DNA of 57,247 nucleotides from a virus. The position numbers were made by a program, and so were the translations under genes. The notes below the pieces were generated by a model that was given only the letters and a program-made list of their open reading frames with translations, was not told the origin of the DNA and did not search any database. The DNA lies in IMG/VR virus record IMGVR_UViG_3300030107_006392, positions 1-57,247 of that record; one strand, given 5' to 3'. Positions 25,345 through 33,367 of the stretch are shown here, piece by piece (the stretch's first letter is position 1; every line of letters starts with the position of its first letter).

Positions 25345-25368
25345 GATTCGGCAACTACGGTACGAATC
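25345..25368 (+). ncRNA. second leader hairpin using the same arm sequence
   Basis: GATTCG (25345-25350) pairs with CGAATC (25363-25368) around a 12-base loop. The flanks CGATTCGCAACTA (25255) and CGATTCGGCAACTA (25344) are near-copies, so the leader contains four GATTCG/CGAATC elements in two hairpins. Confidence 0.45.
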
Positions 25369-25473
25369 AAAATTTGCTAAAACTGGTTTCGGTCACAGTT
25401 AAAAAACCCAAGTTTTCGGGACTGCTTACCTATGTTCCTTTTTTACTTCAACCAACTATAGGAGATTACTGCC

Positions 25474-25668
25474 ATGGTTAACCCAATACAAAGCCCAGAC
25501 CAATATGCTCAAACGCTTTTTAAGGCTGGTTACAGGGCCACCAACAGCCAAGATTCAAGTGACATAGTCGAAGGTTTAAAAGCAGATTACGGTTTTTTAA
25601 ATTACAATTATACGCTCGAAGTTTTGAGTGAATTAGAAGAAATCGAACACAAGATGGAGGGAAAATAA
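25474..25668 (+). CDS. first early gene, small protein of unknown function (64 aa)
   Basis: AGGAG nine bases before the ATG. The product is acidic and mostly helical (LEVLSELEEIEHKMEGK). One base separates it from the next gene. First-position early genes of this size are often host-takeover proteins, but nothing in the sequence tells the target. Confidence 0.6.
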   Translation: MVNPIQSPDQYAQTLFKAGYRATNSQDSSDIVEGLKADYGFLNYNYTLEVLSELEEIEHKMEGK

Positions 25669-25669
25669 A

Positions 25670-26071
25670 ATGGCATGGATTGATGAAGCAGAAGCCGAAA
25701 TGAGATTTAAAGCGAACTTTAAAACCATGAGATTTAACAAAACAAAATCAGGAACAGTCCAACTAATCGATTCATATGGTCATGGTAAATCTGCGCGAGG
25801 TAACTGGTCATCTGCCCCAGCGACTTTAATCTGTGACGATGGCGATGGGCATTATGATGTCTGGAGGTTTACAGGGAAGCTAGATGATGCAGTAGAGGAA
25901 GTAGCATGTCTTTATACTGGCAATGACGGCCTGTATATTGTGGAGCATGTTACTAGAGGCCGACTCGATGCCGTACCTGTTCCAGACGATTTTTGGATCG
26001 AGGATACCTCCGACAGTTGGAGTGACGTTAAACCAAATTTGGATAAATACCCTCACGTAATTTGTTGGTAA
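25670..26071 (+). CDS. early protein of unknown function (133 aa)
   Basis: Contains an aromatic and acidic C-terminal half (DDFWIEDTSDSWSDVKPNLD) and a middle with LICDDGDGHYDVWRFTGKLD. Good ribosome site at the end of the previous gene (GGAGG). No family recognised. It precedes the AAA ATPase and may act with that module. Confidence 0.55.
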   Translation: MAWIDEAEAEMRFKANFKTMRFNKTKSGTVQLIDSYGHGKSARGNWSSAPATLICDDGDGHYDVWRFTGKLDDAVEEVACLYTGNDGLYIVEHVTRGRLDAVPVPDDFWIEDTSDSWSDVKPNLDKYPHVICW

Positions 26072-26085
26072 AGGAGAATACTATC

Positions 26086-27138
26086 ATGGAATATATCTTA
26101 TCAATAGCCGATCTGCCCGACTACATTCGCTTTGCGATGGTGAAGCAGTGTAACAGCATTAAGGGAAAAAGCGTTTTAATATTAGGTCCTGTGGGTGTGG
26201 GAAAATCCCAGATCCCAGTGCAGGTGGCCGAATCCGAAAACTGGAAAGTAGTAACGGTAAATCTGAGCAATTATCAACCAAGTGAAGTTAGTGGTTGGGT
26301 CACTCAAGTTGGCGATACCATGCAACAGCTAATCCCTGATTGGGCTAAACAAATATTCGATCACGCCAATGAGAGTTCCGACAAGACTCTCTTGATTTTC
26401 GAAGAGTTCCCACAGTGTGATATAGACGTACAGAAGTCCACATCGCAAATAATTTGGGATCGAAGGGTGGCAGGTCTACGATTGCCGGAAGATTGCTTGA
26501 TAATTGCAAATGGCAACAGGAAAAAAGATAAATCAGCAGTCAAGTCAATCCCTGAGCATTTGATCTCACGATTCAATATCGTAAACATCGAGGCAGAATT
26601 GGCTCCAACATTGGCACATTTTGCCAAAATCGGTGTTGCCCCAGAAGTGCAGATGTATTTGACCCAGTTCGCGGATAGTCTGCACAAGCATGAGGCAAAT
26701 GGAACATCGTTCCCATGTCCTCGAACATGGGTGGACGTCAGCGATACCTTGAAACTGAAAGCACCAAAGGCCATCGAGTCTGCCATGATTGCAGGAGCAA
26801 TTGGCGTTGGGGAAGGGGCGAAGCTATCTGGGTTTCTCAGAGTATGGAGAGACCTAGTGCCACCGTCTCAAGTATTTGCTAATCCTGAGACTGCCCCAGT
26901 TCCTGAGAAAGCAGACGTGCGATATGCAATGATCGGGAGTCTGGTTGCTTCATGCACCAACAAAGATGCGAAAGCACTCGCTACTTACATCAAGAGACTA
27001 CCACCCGAATATCATTCTGTGGCAGGGGCTACGATCAAGCGAAAAAACGAGGGTGTGTCTGATCCCTCGAAAAAATTATCGTGTAAAGAATTTACAGATA
27101 TCTTAATTCAAACCGCTCAACTTTTAAATGGGGAGTAA
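26086..27138 (+). CDS. MoxR-type AAA+ ATPase (350 aa)
   Basis: The start at 26086 follows AAGGAG; an upstream TTG at 26062 overlaps the previous gene and is less likely. Walker A GPVGVGKS (34-41), Walker B LLIFEE (102-107), sensor 1 IIANGN (139-144) and SRFN (161-164) as arginine-finger region are all in MoxR order. The C-terminal lid is less clear. MoxR ATPases are known to work with VWA-domain partners on metal insertion or protein remodelling. Here the VWA partner is two genes downstream, so the three genes probably form one complex. Confidence 0.85.
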   Translation: MEYILSIADLPDYIRFAMVKQCNSIKGKSVLILGPVGVGKSQIPVQVAESENWKVVTVNLSNYQPSEVSGWVTQVGDTMQQLIPDWAKQIFDHANESSDKTLLIFEEFPQCDIDVQKSTSQIIWDRRVAGLRLPEDCLIIANGNRKKDKSAVKSIPEHLISRFNIVNIEAELAPTLAHFAKIGVAPEVQMYLTQFADSLHKHEANGTSFPCPRTWVDVSDTLKLKAPKAIESAMIAGAIGVGEGAKLSGFLRVWRDLVPPSQVFANPETAPVPEKADVRYAMIGSLVASCTNKDAKALATYIKRLPPEYHSVAGATIKRKNEGVSDPSKKLSCKEFTDILIQTAQLLNGE

Positions 27139-27140
27139 TC

Positions 27141-28049
27141 ATGGATATATTACAGAAAAACGCAATGCTAGTTCAGTTGAATATCAATTCGGCTGGCTTC
27201 TGTCGTAAAGATAAATCAGTCACAGATCAGGTGAACAATGAACACGGTGCTTCCTACGATGCAGGGAAATACAACAAGAATTTGTTCAGCACCAAAGATA
27301 CTGAGGTACCCAAGCAGTTAGCACGTCAGGCTCGATCAGTGGTTGATCACTTCTGTCTTCACTGGTCTGGCAACCAACGCCTGTTGCCTGTTGCAAATTA
27401 TGAGAAATTTCTGGAGCGAATCACCGCCATCAAATCTAAGTTCTATCAGGCGGTGGATGACCTAGACCAGAAAATTCCCTCACTAATTGAGCAGAGACGC
27501 ACTCAGTTGAATGGCATGTTCAAAGAATCGGACTATGAGTGCTATAAAGATTTAAAATCTTTGTATAAATTCAATGTCAACTTTTCGCCCATCCCCAGCG
27601 GGGATCATTTCCTAGTCGATTTAGTCGAAGAGGAAACAGCGATCATTAAGCAGGAGATCGAGGAAAGTAATGCCCAGTTGTTAGGGACGGCTACTGAAGA
27701 AAGTTTCGAGAGACTTCACAAAGCAGTTAACCATATCGCTACATGCCTCAAAGACTTTGAAGCAGTCGAGGTTTATAAAGCGGGTGGTAAGAAAAAAGTC
27801 GAGACGACTCGCAGGCTTTACGACACGATGACAAGTAACCTCAGCGACTTAGTCGACATTCTGCCAGCCTTAAACATCACAGGCGATGCCAGACTTGCAG
27901 GCTTGATTGATGATGTGAGGGCAAGCTCTTTGCTCAAGCACAGTGTCGAGGATTTTCGTGATCCAAAACAAAAACACGTTGTTGCAACCGTTCAGACTGA
28001 GGCTCAGGAAATTGCTGAGAAAATGTCTGGATTTTTTGGGGGGGTATAA
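27141..28049 (+). CDS. helical middle component of the AAA/VWA trio (302 aa)
   Basis: Two bases after the ATPase and one base before the VWA gene. Mostly helical with coiled-coil-like stretches (ITAIKSKFYQAVDDLDQKIP, EEETAIIKQEIEESNAQLLG). No enzymatic motif. Size, position and helicity recall the DUF3150-like or other adaptor proteins that often sit between a CobS/MoxR-like ATPase and a VWA protein in phages; I cannot confirm membership. Probably a scaffold or substrate adaptor. Confidence 0.6.
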   Translation: MDILQKNAMLVQLNINSAGFCRKDKSVTDQVNNEHGASYDAGKYNKNLFSTKDTEVPKQLARQARSVVDHFCLHWSGNQRLLPVANYEKFLERITAIKSKFYQAVDDLDQKIPSLIEQRRTQLNGMFKESDYECYKDLKSLYKFNVNFSPIPSGDHFLVDLVEEETAIIKQEIEESNAQLLGTATEESFERLHKAVNHIATCLKDFEAVEVYKAGGKKKVETTRRLYDTMTSNLSDLVDILPALNITGDARLAGLIDDVRASSLLKHSVEDFRDPKQKHVVATVQTEAQEIAEKMSGFFGGV

Positions 28050-28050
28050 T

Positions 28051-29370
28051 ATGAGCGGATTAGTTAGTCAACTAAGGGATGGGGCCATTGCCCCATCCGA
28101 CAAGGTGCTGAGACATGTTAGCCGTGCAAAAATTCGGCTTCAGATATCAGACCCTTTTAGCGGTGCCATTGTGATGCAAATGCCCACAGTTTTCACTGGA
28201 GCATTACCAACCATGGCAACTGATGGAACTTCTCTCTACATCAATCCAGAATTTGCCGAAAGTTTGAGCGGTGATGAAATAGTTGGGGTTCTCACTCACG
28301 AAGTGATGCACAAAATATTCTTCCATCACTTGCGTAGAAACAATCGGGACTCAAAAATCTGGAATGTGTCGGGAGATGTGATTATCAATCACTTGCTACG
28401 CAAGGACGGTAAGACATTGCCAGAGTCTGGTCTGGATTGGGATAGCGTTGGGGAACTGAAAAAATCACGAGAGGATTATTCCACAGAGATTCTTGCTGAT
28501 GAACTAATCTCAAACAAGCAAGAAGAGAAGCAAGACCAAGACCAAGATCAAGATCAAGGCCAGAGCAATGATCAAGAACAGGATCAGGATCAGGATCAGG
28601 ATCAGGATCAGGATCAAGACCAAGGTCAAGGTCAAGGTCAGGATCAAGACCAAGGTGATCCCTTTGCCGATGAGGGTGGCACTGGGATTGTGATCGATGC
28701 TGAGAGCGATAGCGGTGAGCCTTTGAATGCCACTGAAATTTCACAGGCAGAGCGAGAACTTGCCTCGGAAATTCAGAACTGTGCCCAGATTGCAAAGGCT
28801 CAGGGAAAATTACCTGCACATGTTGCTGAGTATGTCAAAGACTTAGCTTCATCAACAGTTGACTGGTGTGATGAGTTTGCGAGATTCTTGGGGAAAGGCT
28901 CTGATCATCGATCAGACTGGAACATCCCCGATAAGAAGTGGCTCAAGCGAGGAATATTCCAACCGCGCAGAGTGCGCGAAGGAACTGGTCACGTAGTGAT
29001 CGCCATCGATACGAGTGCCAGTGTCAGTACCAAAGAATACAAGGCACTGATGGCAGAAGCTAAGTCTATATGCTTGGACATAGATGCTGAGAAAGTCACG
29101 GTCATCTACTGTGATACCCGCATCGCTCATGTCGATAACTTTGACGATCCCTCTGACATCACAGAGCGCGATCTTGGGCGCTATGGCGGTGGTGGCACTG
29201 ACTTTGCCCCACCATTTCAATACGTTTATGAGAACGAGATTGATGTGGACTCTTTTGTCTATCTCACAGACCTCGAAGCACGTATGCCAGAGGAGCCAGA
29301 CTATCCTGTACTCTGGGTATCAACCACCAAACTCGAAGCAGATTTTGGAAAAACCATCCACATTAACTAG
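28051..29370 (+). CDS. metallopeptidase-VWA protein (DUF2201-like, 439 aa)
   Basis: The start at 28051 is the first ATG after the upstream stop. N-terminal zinc-peptidase-like domain with THEVMHKIFFHH (HExxH at 83-87). An Asp/Gln repeat linker follows (~160-206). C-terminal VWA domain with the MIDAS DTSAS at 320-324, GGTDF at 382-385 and TDLEA near 405. The combination is that of 'VWA-like putative metallopeptidase' proteins paired with MoxR ATPases. The active-site motif is intact. It probably binds and cuts or remodels a target protein with the ATPase supplying force. Confidence 0.8.
   Translation: MSGLVSQLRDGAIAPSDKVLRHVSRAKIRLQISDPFSGAIVMQMPTVFTGALPTMATDGTSLYINPEFAESLSGDEIVGVLTHEVMHKIFFHHLRRNNRDSKIWNVSGDVIINHLLRKDGKTLPESGLDWDSVGELKKSREDYSTEILADELISNKQEEKQDQDQDQDQGQSNDQEQDQDQDQDQDQDQDQGQGQGQDQDQGDPFADEGGTGIVIDAESDSGEPLNATEISQAERELASEIQNCAQIAKAQGKLPAHVAEYVKDLASSTVDWCDEFARFLGKGSDHRSDWNIPDKKWLKRGIFQPRRVREGTGHVVIAIDTSASVSTKEYKALMAEAKSICLDIDAEKVTVIYCDTRIAHVDNFDDPSDITERDLGRYGGGGTDFAPPFQYVYENEIDVDSFVYLTDLEARMPEEPDYPVLWVSTTKLEADFGKTIHIN
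28528..28662. repeat. low-complexity six-base repeats encoding (Asp-Gln)n
   Basis: Runs of CAAGAC, CAAGAT and CAGGAT units, including a central array of at least five identical GATCAG units, encode an Asp-Gln/Gly-Gln linker. Many units contain GATC. This is slippage-prone, so linker length should vary among relatives. Confidence 0.85.
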
Positions 29371-29376
29371 AGGAGC

Positions 29377-29392
29377 GGGGGCTAACGCCCCC
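29377..29392 (+). terminator. GGGGGC-TAAC-GCCCCC hairpin between operon genes
   Basis: A perfect six-pair GC stem just after the VWA stop, followed by GAATTATTATC rather than a U-tract. More likely an mRNA 3'-end stabiliser or partial terminator than a strong stop. Confidence 0.45.
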
Positions 29393-29403
29393 GAATTATT
29401 ATC

Positions 29404-30270
29404 ATGGATAAAGAAGCTTATAAAAAATACAAAGACAACCTCACTGCTTTGAATGAGGTCACCGCACTCGTGGAGAGATTAGCAGAAAATAAAATTAAAG
29501 TTTTTTCAGGTGGGGACAATGCCCCATTTGATAAGGACAAGTATATAACAAGTTGGCAATTAGGAAAACGATTTAAAGAGATGGGCGGTTCGTCTTTGGG
29601 GGAGTTTGATAGCGTGATATCAAGCCTCTACAGACAAGTTAAAAATTGGAGGCGTGAGAGCAAACCTAAAGGTCAACTATCTTTTAAACAAAAATGGGCA
29701 CAAAAAGTTGGCAACCTAGAAAAATCCCTTTCAGAGTGGCGTGAGGAGGTCGTGGTTGAAGTTAAAATTGGAAATCTTATCCCCAACGTACCTGAGTGGC
29801 ATGTGGGATTTGAGAATGGGGCAACCTGTGATCAGTTCCCTTTTAAATTATCCACTGAAAAACCCAGAGGATATGGGTGCTTCAAGGTCAGAGTCGCTAT
29901 CACTACAAACTTTTTAAAAAAGGTGGTTCCTTTTTTTAAATCTGGTGAATATTGTGAACCATTTGTCGAGAGAGTATGCAAGAAAGCATATGGAGACTCG
30001 ACATACCAATACCTCGTTCTTCACATCGATGAGCCAATGTTTGAGGCTGAAGGTCAAAGTTTTGATCATGGGATTAAGGTTAGAAAATTTCATGGGCTTG
30101 AGACTTACGGACGCAAGGCTAATCGTGAGGTTGTGCCAGTGACTCGATATCTTGCATACACTGGAGACACCTGTAAATACGATTCAATTATTGGAACAGC
30201 AACCAGTGCCATTAAAGCATATAAACTTTTGAAGTCTCGCATTGCCAGAGATTTGTTAAAGAAGTTATGA
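29404..30270 (+). CDS. unknown early protein (288 aa)
   Basis: Helical N-terminal ~110 residues (ALVERLAENKIKVFSGGDNA, LYRQVKNWRRE) and a beta/alpha C-terminal part (GYGCFKVRVAITTNFLKKVV, YQYLVLHIDEPMFEA). I do not recognise it. It follows the AAA/VWA trio after the GC hairpin and overlaps the next start (ATGA), so it may belong to the same functional group. Confidence 0.55.
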   Translation: MDKEAYKKYKDNLTALNEVTALVERLAENKIKVFSGGDNAPFDKDKYITSWQLGKRFKEMGGSSLGEFDSVISSLYRQVKNWRRESKPKGQLSFKQKWAQKVGNLEKSLSEWREEVVVEVKIGNLIPNVPEWHVGFENGATCDQFPFKLSTEKPRGYGCFKVRVAITTNFLKKVVPFFKSGEYCEPFVERVCKKAYGDSTYQYLVLHIDEPMFEAEGQSFDHGIKVRKFHGLETYGRKANREVVPVTRYLAYTGDTCKYDSIIGTATSAIKAYKLLKSRIARDLLKKL

Positions 30271-30446
30271 GTAGTATTAAAAATATTAACTGGGAAATTG
30301 ATGCGAAGAAAATTGTATCCAATCCCAGTGATTATAGCCCCACCCTGAGATACTTAGCGTGGGGCTATCTTTATCAGAAGAAGACAGGTAAATCTATCCG
30401 CCAGATTAATCTGCCTGATTGTTCTGAAACAACCCCTGACAAGTAG
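30267..30446 (+). CDS. 59-residue protein of unknown function
   Basis: Its ATG overlaps the upstream stop (ATGA at 30267-30270) and the frame runs to TAG at 30444. The product (NWEIDAKKIVSNPSDYSPTL, then YLAWGYLYQKKTGKSIR) looks folded and is not a shadow of another frame. An AGAGGAG ribosome site for the next gene follows its stop. Confidence 0.6.
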   Translation: MSSIKNINWEIDAKKIVSNPSDYSPTLRYLAWGYLYQKKTGKSIRQINLPDCSETTPDK

Positions 30447-30458
30447 AGGAGAATAATA

Positions 30459-30773
30459 ATGACTAGAGCATTTAGTTCTGAAGACAAAATTGGACTACCA
30501 TTTCATAAATCCAAACTCACAGCCGAACAACTCATAGACATAGCAGATCGCTTTGAAGACATCTTGAAGGAAGTGGAAAGAACACTCGATTCAACCACTC
30601 TTACGAGTAAAGAAAAGAAACAAGAACGACTCTTACAGATGTGTTATAACATAGCTAAAGATTATAAATCTCACTGGATGGGTAGCACTTTTTCTCAGAA
30701 GGGAAAATTGATTGGGAGAAATAATGAGGGTGAGGTGGTCATTGTCGATGACCATGTCTTCATATCGAAATGA
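30459..30773 (+). CDS. small protein with duplicated C-terminal motif (104 aa)
   Basis: Helical body (AEQLIDIADRFEDILKEVER) ending in EGEVVIVDDHVFISK. The same ending appears in the next protein, from a 47-base DNA repeat. AGGAGAAT ribosome site upstream. Function unknown. Confidence 0.55.
   Translation: MTRAFSSEDKIGLPFHKSKLTAEQLIDIADRFEDILKEVERTLDSTTLTSKEKKQERLLQMCYNIAKDYKSHWMGSTFSQKGKLIGRNNEGEVVIVDDHVFISK
30724..30770 (+). repeat. 47-base direct repeat, copy 1
   Basis: 45 of 47 bases match 30897-30943. It encodes NEGEVVIVDDHVFISK at the end of the 104-residue protein. The near identity at all codon positions shows a recent duplication. Confidence 0.85.
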
Positions 30774-30985
30774 CAGTGCTTTTTTATTACGACAGAGACT
30801 CGAAAAAATTAATTGATCGAGTTCCATTAGACGAGTTCATTCGTGAGAATAATTACGATGAGCTTGAGAGAGATGTGGAGTTTATTCACCATGCCCATGA
30901 GGGTGAGGTGGTCATTATCGATCACCATGTCTTCATATCGAAAGGTAAACTTGCCAAAGAAATAACATCTAACAAAATGATCTAG
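30770..30985 (+). CDS. small protein sharing a tail with its neighbour (71 aa)
   Basis: The start overlaps the stop of the previous gene. N-terminal part YYDRDSKKLIDRVPLDEFIR is unrelated to the neighbour, but HEGEVVIIDHHVFISK is the duplicated tail, followed by 13 extra residues. The last gene before the terminator at 30991. Function unknown. Confidence 0.5.
   Translation: MTVLFYYDRDSKKLIDRVPLDEFIRENNYDELERDVEFIHHAHEGEVVIIDHHVFISKGKLAKEITSNKMI
30897..30943 (+). repeat. 47-base direct repeat, copy 2
   Basis: Pairs with 30724-30770 (two substitutions, both in the VDD/IDH codons). The distance between copies is 173 bases. Confidence 0.85.
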
Positions 30986-31536
30986 TGTTTAGCCCCTATT
31001 CCCTCGCTGGGAATGGGGGCTTTTTTTATGTCCAAATCTGGCAACGCATCCCATCCATATCGATCTGAAAAAAATTCGCCCACTATATTTAGTGCCTTGA
31101 TAACCCGCAAGACACAAGCCCCACTTGTTGTGGGCTTATCCTCAAGTAGTAGGCTAATGAGAGCCTCCTTGCACGGGTTCCCCCCCCTATGTTTTACATA
31201 CGCAATGATTCTATTTGCTTCAGCATAAGCATTTGCTTGACGTTCAGATATATCTTTATCCCCACCAATGCCACCGCTAGACCAGTTAGATCCCTTAATG
31301 CCTAGCATTCTCGCACGATGTAACACACCCAGAACCTCTTCACCTATCTGGTGTTGGTGTGGTGAAATTTTCTTCTTCAGCAATAGCCTATCTAATTCAG
31401 TCGTGTCTACTTGTCGGAAGCGCAAATCCCCTGCTCTTGTGGAAGCTTCCTCAACAATAAACTCACCGTGATTTAGTGACTCAACTGTCGGAATCCCAAT
31501 GTGCGAATCCGCTGAGATCAATTTCTTTTTCTTCAT
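30982..31536 (-). CDS. unknown protein downstream of the primase-helicase (184 aa)
   Basis: The start at 31536 (MKKKKLISADSHIG) is preferred because GGGGTG precedes it. It overlaps the end of the primase-helicase by 56 bases. Motif-like stretches are KISPHQHQIGEEVLGVLHRA and AYAEANRIIAYVKHRGG. A helical DNA-binding or antitermination-type regulator is possible, but no family is recognised. Its last codons form the arm of the terminator used by the opposite strand. Confidence 0.5.
   Translation of the reverse strand: MKKKKLISADSHIGIPTVESLNHGEFIVEEASTRAGDLRFRQVDTTELDRLLLKKKISPHQHQIGEEVLGVLHRARMLGIKGSNWSSGGIGGDKDISERQANAYAEANRIIAYVKHRGGNPCKEALISLLLEDKPTTSGACVLRVIKALNIVGEFFSDRYGWDALPDLDIKKAPIPSEGIGAKH
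30991..31027 (+). terminator. rho-independent terminator of the first early block
   Basis: AGCCCC-T-ATTCCC then TCGCT then GGGAAT-G-GGGGCT followed by seven T. Twelve pairs with one T/G position. It lies inside the last codons of the converging minus-strand gene (stop at 30982), so the stop of one transcript is coded within the other gene. Confidence 0.9.
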
Positions 31537-33250
31537 AGTAACACCCCGATGGTACATCAAAATCAATAACTCGTTCACCCTGCGCCCCCAACCAACGATA
31601 GCGCATCTTCCAACAAATAATTTTCACTCGCTCTCGTTCACAAAACGAATCGTGAAATCTCGCCACAGTCAAACCAGCGTCAGCAAAATTAAACCAATGA
31701 GCCGAACCACTGAGGTCATAGCCTTTCGGTATTGGTGTGGTGCCTTCCTCTCTTCTCATCTTAGCTGGGTGGGCAACGAACCACACATGAATATCGTGAA
31801 GCTTGGCGAACATACGCACGTCAGTGAGCATGTCGCTTATCTGTTGCGTCTCACTCTTTGACTTATCAGGCAGAGATAAATAACTGAAAGGATCAATTAC
31901 GAGTCCTCTTATACCCATGCGTTGGACAGCAGCTGCGGCTCTGTCGAGGACACTTGATAGGGAGGCTTTCTCACCATCGTTGTGATCGATAAACATGAAA
32001 TGTTCTTTAACAAAGGTCTTGGCTTCACCCAGTTCTTCTCTTGACAGTCGAGGTGTAACACCATCAAAGAATGGTTTGCCCGAAAACTTTTCCATCAGTT
32101 GCGTGATATGAGTGGGGGGGTCATTCTCAAACGAGCATATGGCAAACTTCCAGTGCTTTTCTTTTGCTAAATTAACCATCATATGATCAATGAACGATGA
32201 TTTTCCAGACGATGGAATGCCCGTGACCACAGTCACGAGACCAGTTTTCACGGAATAAATCTGGTCAACTGACGGAAAACCTGTCCCCTCCCCGCGCACA
32301 ACCCCCCGATGATAAAGATTATCTACAGCTTCATTATAATGATCGGCATGATTCAAACCTGTTAACGGATAAGGTGTGGCGGATTCTATTGCTTCACGCA
32401 AAGCTTCTTTGCCGTGCTTTACAAGCACATCATTCGCATCCTTACAATCGTTAGGCCAGTGAACAGTAAAGCATTTAGCCTTTCCAATTCTTCTGGCTAA
32501 CTCCTCTGCCAAAGCTGTTCCTGACTGATCCCCATCAACTGCGAGGACGATACGATCCATACGTTTAAAAAGATCTCTGGCATTCCACACATACGAAAAC
32601 TTCTTATCTTCAGTAGGATCGACTCGGTTCTCGCTAATCTTTTGAGGTGCGCCATTGGGAACGGAAACACTGGCTACACCAGCCGACCATAGAGAAAGAC
32701 TGTCAATCTCCCCTTCGCAAATGGTAAGAGTAGTTTCACCATTTATAAGATGCCCACCGAATAAAGTGTTGGCACCGCCACCGTTCTGGGTGTGAGCCTT
32801 AGCTTCAACGGCACGAAATTTGGTGGCGTAGACTTCTCCATCTTCAATGTACGGAAACCCAATCGCTTCAACCTTTTTCTCAAGCTTAGGGAAATAAATT
32901 GCCGTGCTGAAAACCTGATGTTTCCCCAGCATCTCTTCGCTTATCTTTCTATTTGATGTGAGATATTCCTTAGCAACTGGGGATAAACTTCCCTCCCGAA
33001 CCTGAGCTTTTTCTTTTGGTTTTAAAGTAGCCTTAGGTGTGGTGGATTGGTGCGGAATACAACCAGAGATTCCACAGTGATGGCAATCGTATACTAATCG
33101 GTCAGATTTAATTAAGACTGACAGCACTGGCTCTTTTTTATTACTTCCCTTACGCAAATGCGAACACGCGGGGCATGTGACCCTAATGTTCTCGTTAATG
33201 CGGTGGTGTGCATTTCGACTCGCAACGCGAATCTCTTCATCCAATGTCAT
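31481..33250 (-). CDS. Toprim primase - RecA-fold helicase (T7 gp4/Twinkle-like)
   Basis: 589 residues. Zinc-binding C26-x2-C29 and C56-x2-C59, Toprim with EGEIDS (E179), VDGDQSG (D239, D241) and DANDV (271-275). Linker, then helicase with Walker A GIPSSGKSS (344-352), Walker B LVIDPFSYL near 445 and an arginine-containing VAHPAKMRREEG motif. Both primase zinc ribbon and helicase are intact, giving bifunctional fork opening and priming. No DNA polymerase is encoded in the window, so the host replisome should supply synthesis. It is the third gene of a leftward island starting at 33959. Confidence 0.9.
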   Translation of the reverse strand: MTLDEEIRVASRNAHHRINENIRVTCPACSHLRKGSNKKEPVLSVLIKSDRLVYDCHHCGISGCIPHQSTTPKATLKPKEKAQVREGSLSPVAKEYLTSNRKISEEMLGKHQVFSTAIYFPKLEKKVEAIGFPYIEDGEVYATKFRAVEAKAHTQNGGGANTLFGGHLINGETTLTICEGEIDSLSLWSAGVASVSVPNGAPQKISENRVDPTEDKKFSYVWNARDLFKRMDRIVLAVDGDQSGTALAEELARRIGKAKCFTVHWPNDCKDANDVLVKHGKEALREAIESATPYPLTGLNHADHYNEAVDNLYHRGVVRGEGTGFPSVDQIYSVKTGLVTVVTGIPSSGKSSFIDHMMVNLAKEKHWKFAICSFENDPPTHITQLMEKFSGKPFFDGVTPRLSREELGEAKTFVKEHFMFIDHNDGEKASLSSVLDRAAAAVQRMGIRGLVIDPFSYLSLPDKSKSETQQISDMLTDVRMFAKLHDIHVWFVAHPAKMRREEGTTPIPKGYDLSGSAHWFNFADAGLTVARFHDSFCERERVKIICWKMRYRWLGAQGERVIDFDVPSGCYYEEKEIDLSGFAHWDSDS

Positions 33251-33278
33251 TTTCTTACTCCTTCAATTCCCACTTGCC

Positions 33279-33306
33279 ATGATAGCACAAAAATGCTACA
33301 TGACAA
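33279..33306 (-). promoter_or_regulatory. promoter upstream of the primase-helicase
   Basis: The minus strand reads TTGTCA (33306-33301), a 16-base spacer, then TATCAT (33284-33279), ~30 bases before the ATG at 33250. A nine-base direct repeat CTATCATGG covers the -10 (33286-33278) and recurs at 33320-33312, so a regulator may bind there. Confidence 0.4.
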
Positions 33307-33367
33307 ATTATCCATGATAGAAAAAGGTGAGGGTATTAAAATTTTCTTCCTTCTTCCCTTAAATCCC

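Larger units (their letters stand above)
24711..25473. other. divergence region between the two transcription arms
   Basis: 763 bases without a credible gene. The left part (24711-25060) is plain AT-rich DNA containing an isolated TTGACA at 24895-24900 whose spacing to any -10 is poor. The right part holds three TTTAACCCC-type repeats, a 17-base inverted repeat, a promoter and two hairpins, listed separately. Near 25381-25400 an AACTG/CAGTT stem is followed by six A. Confidence 0.6.

Noticed and set aside
25320-25375. tRNA-like region (GGTACGAATC resembling a T-arm)
   Set aside because: No acceptor stem, anticodon arm or CCA can be built; the match is part of the second leader hairpin.
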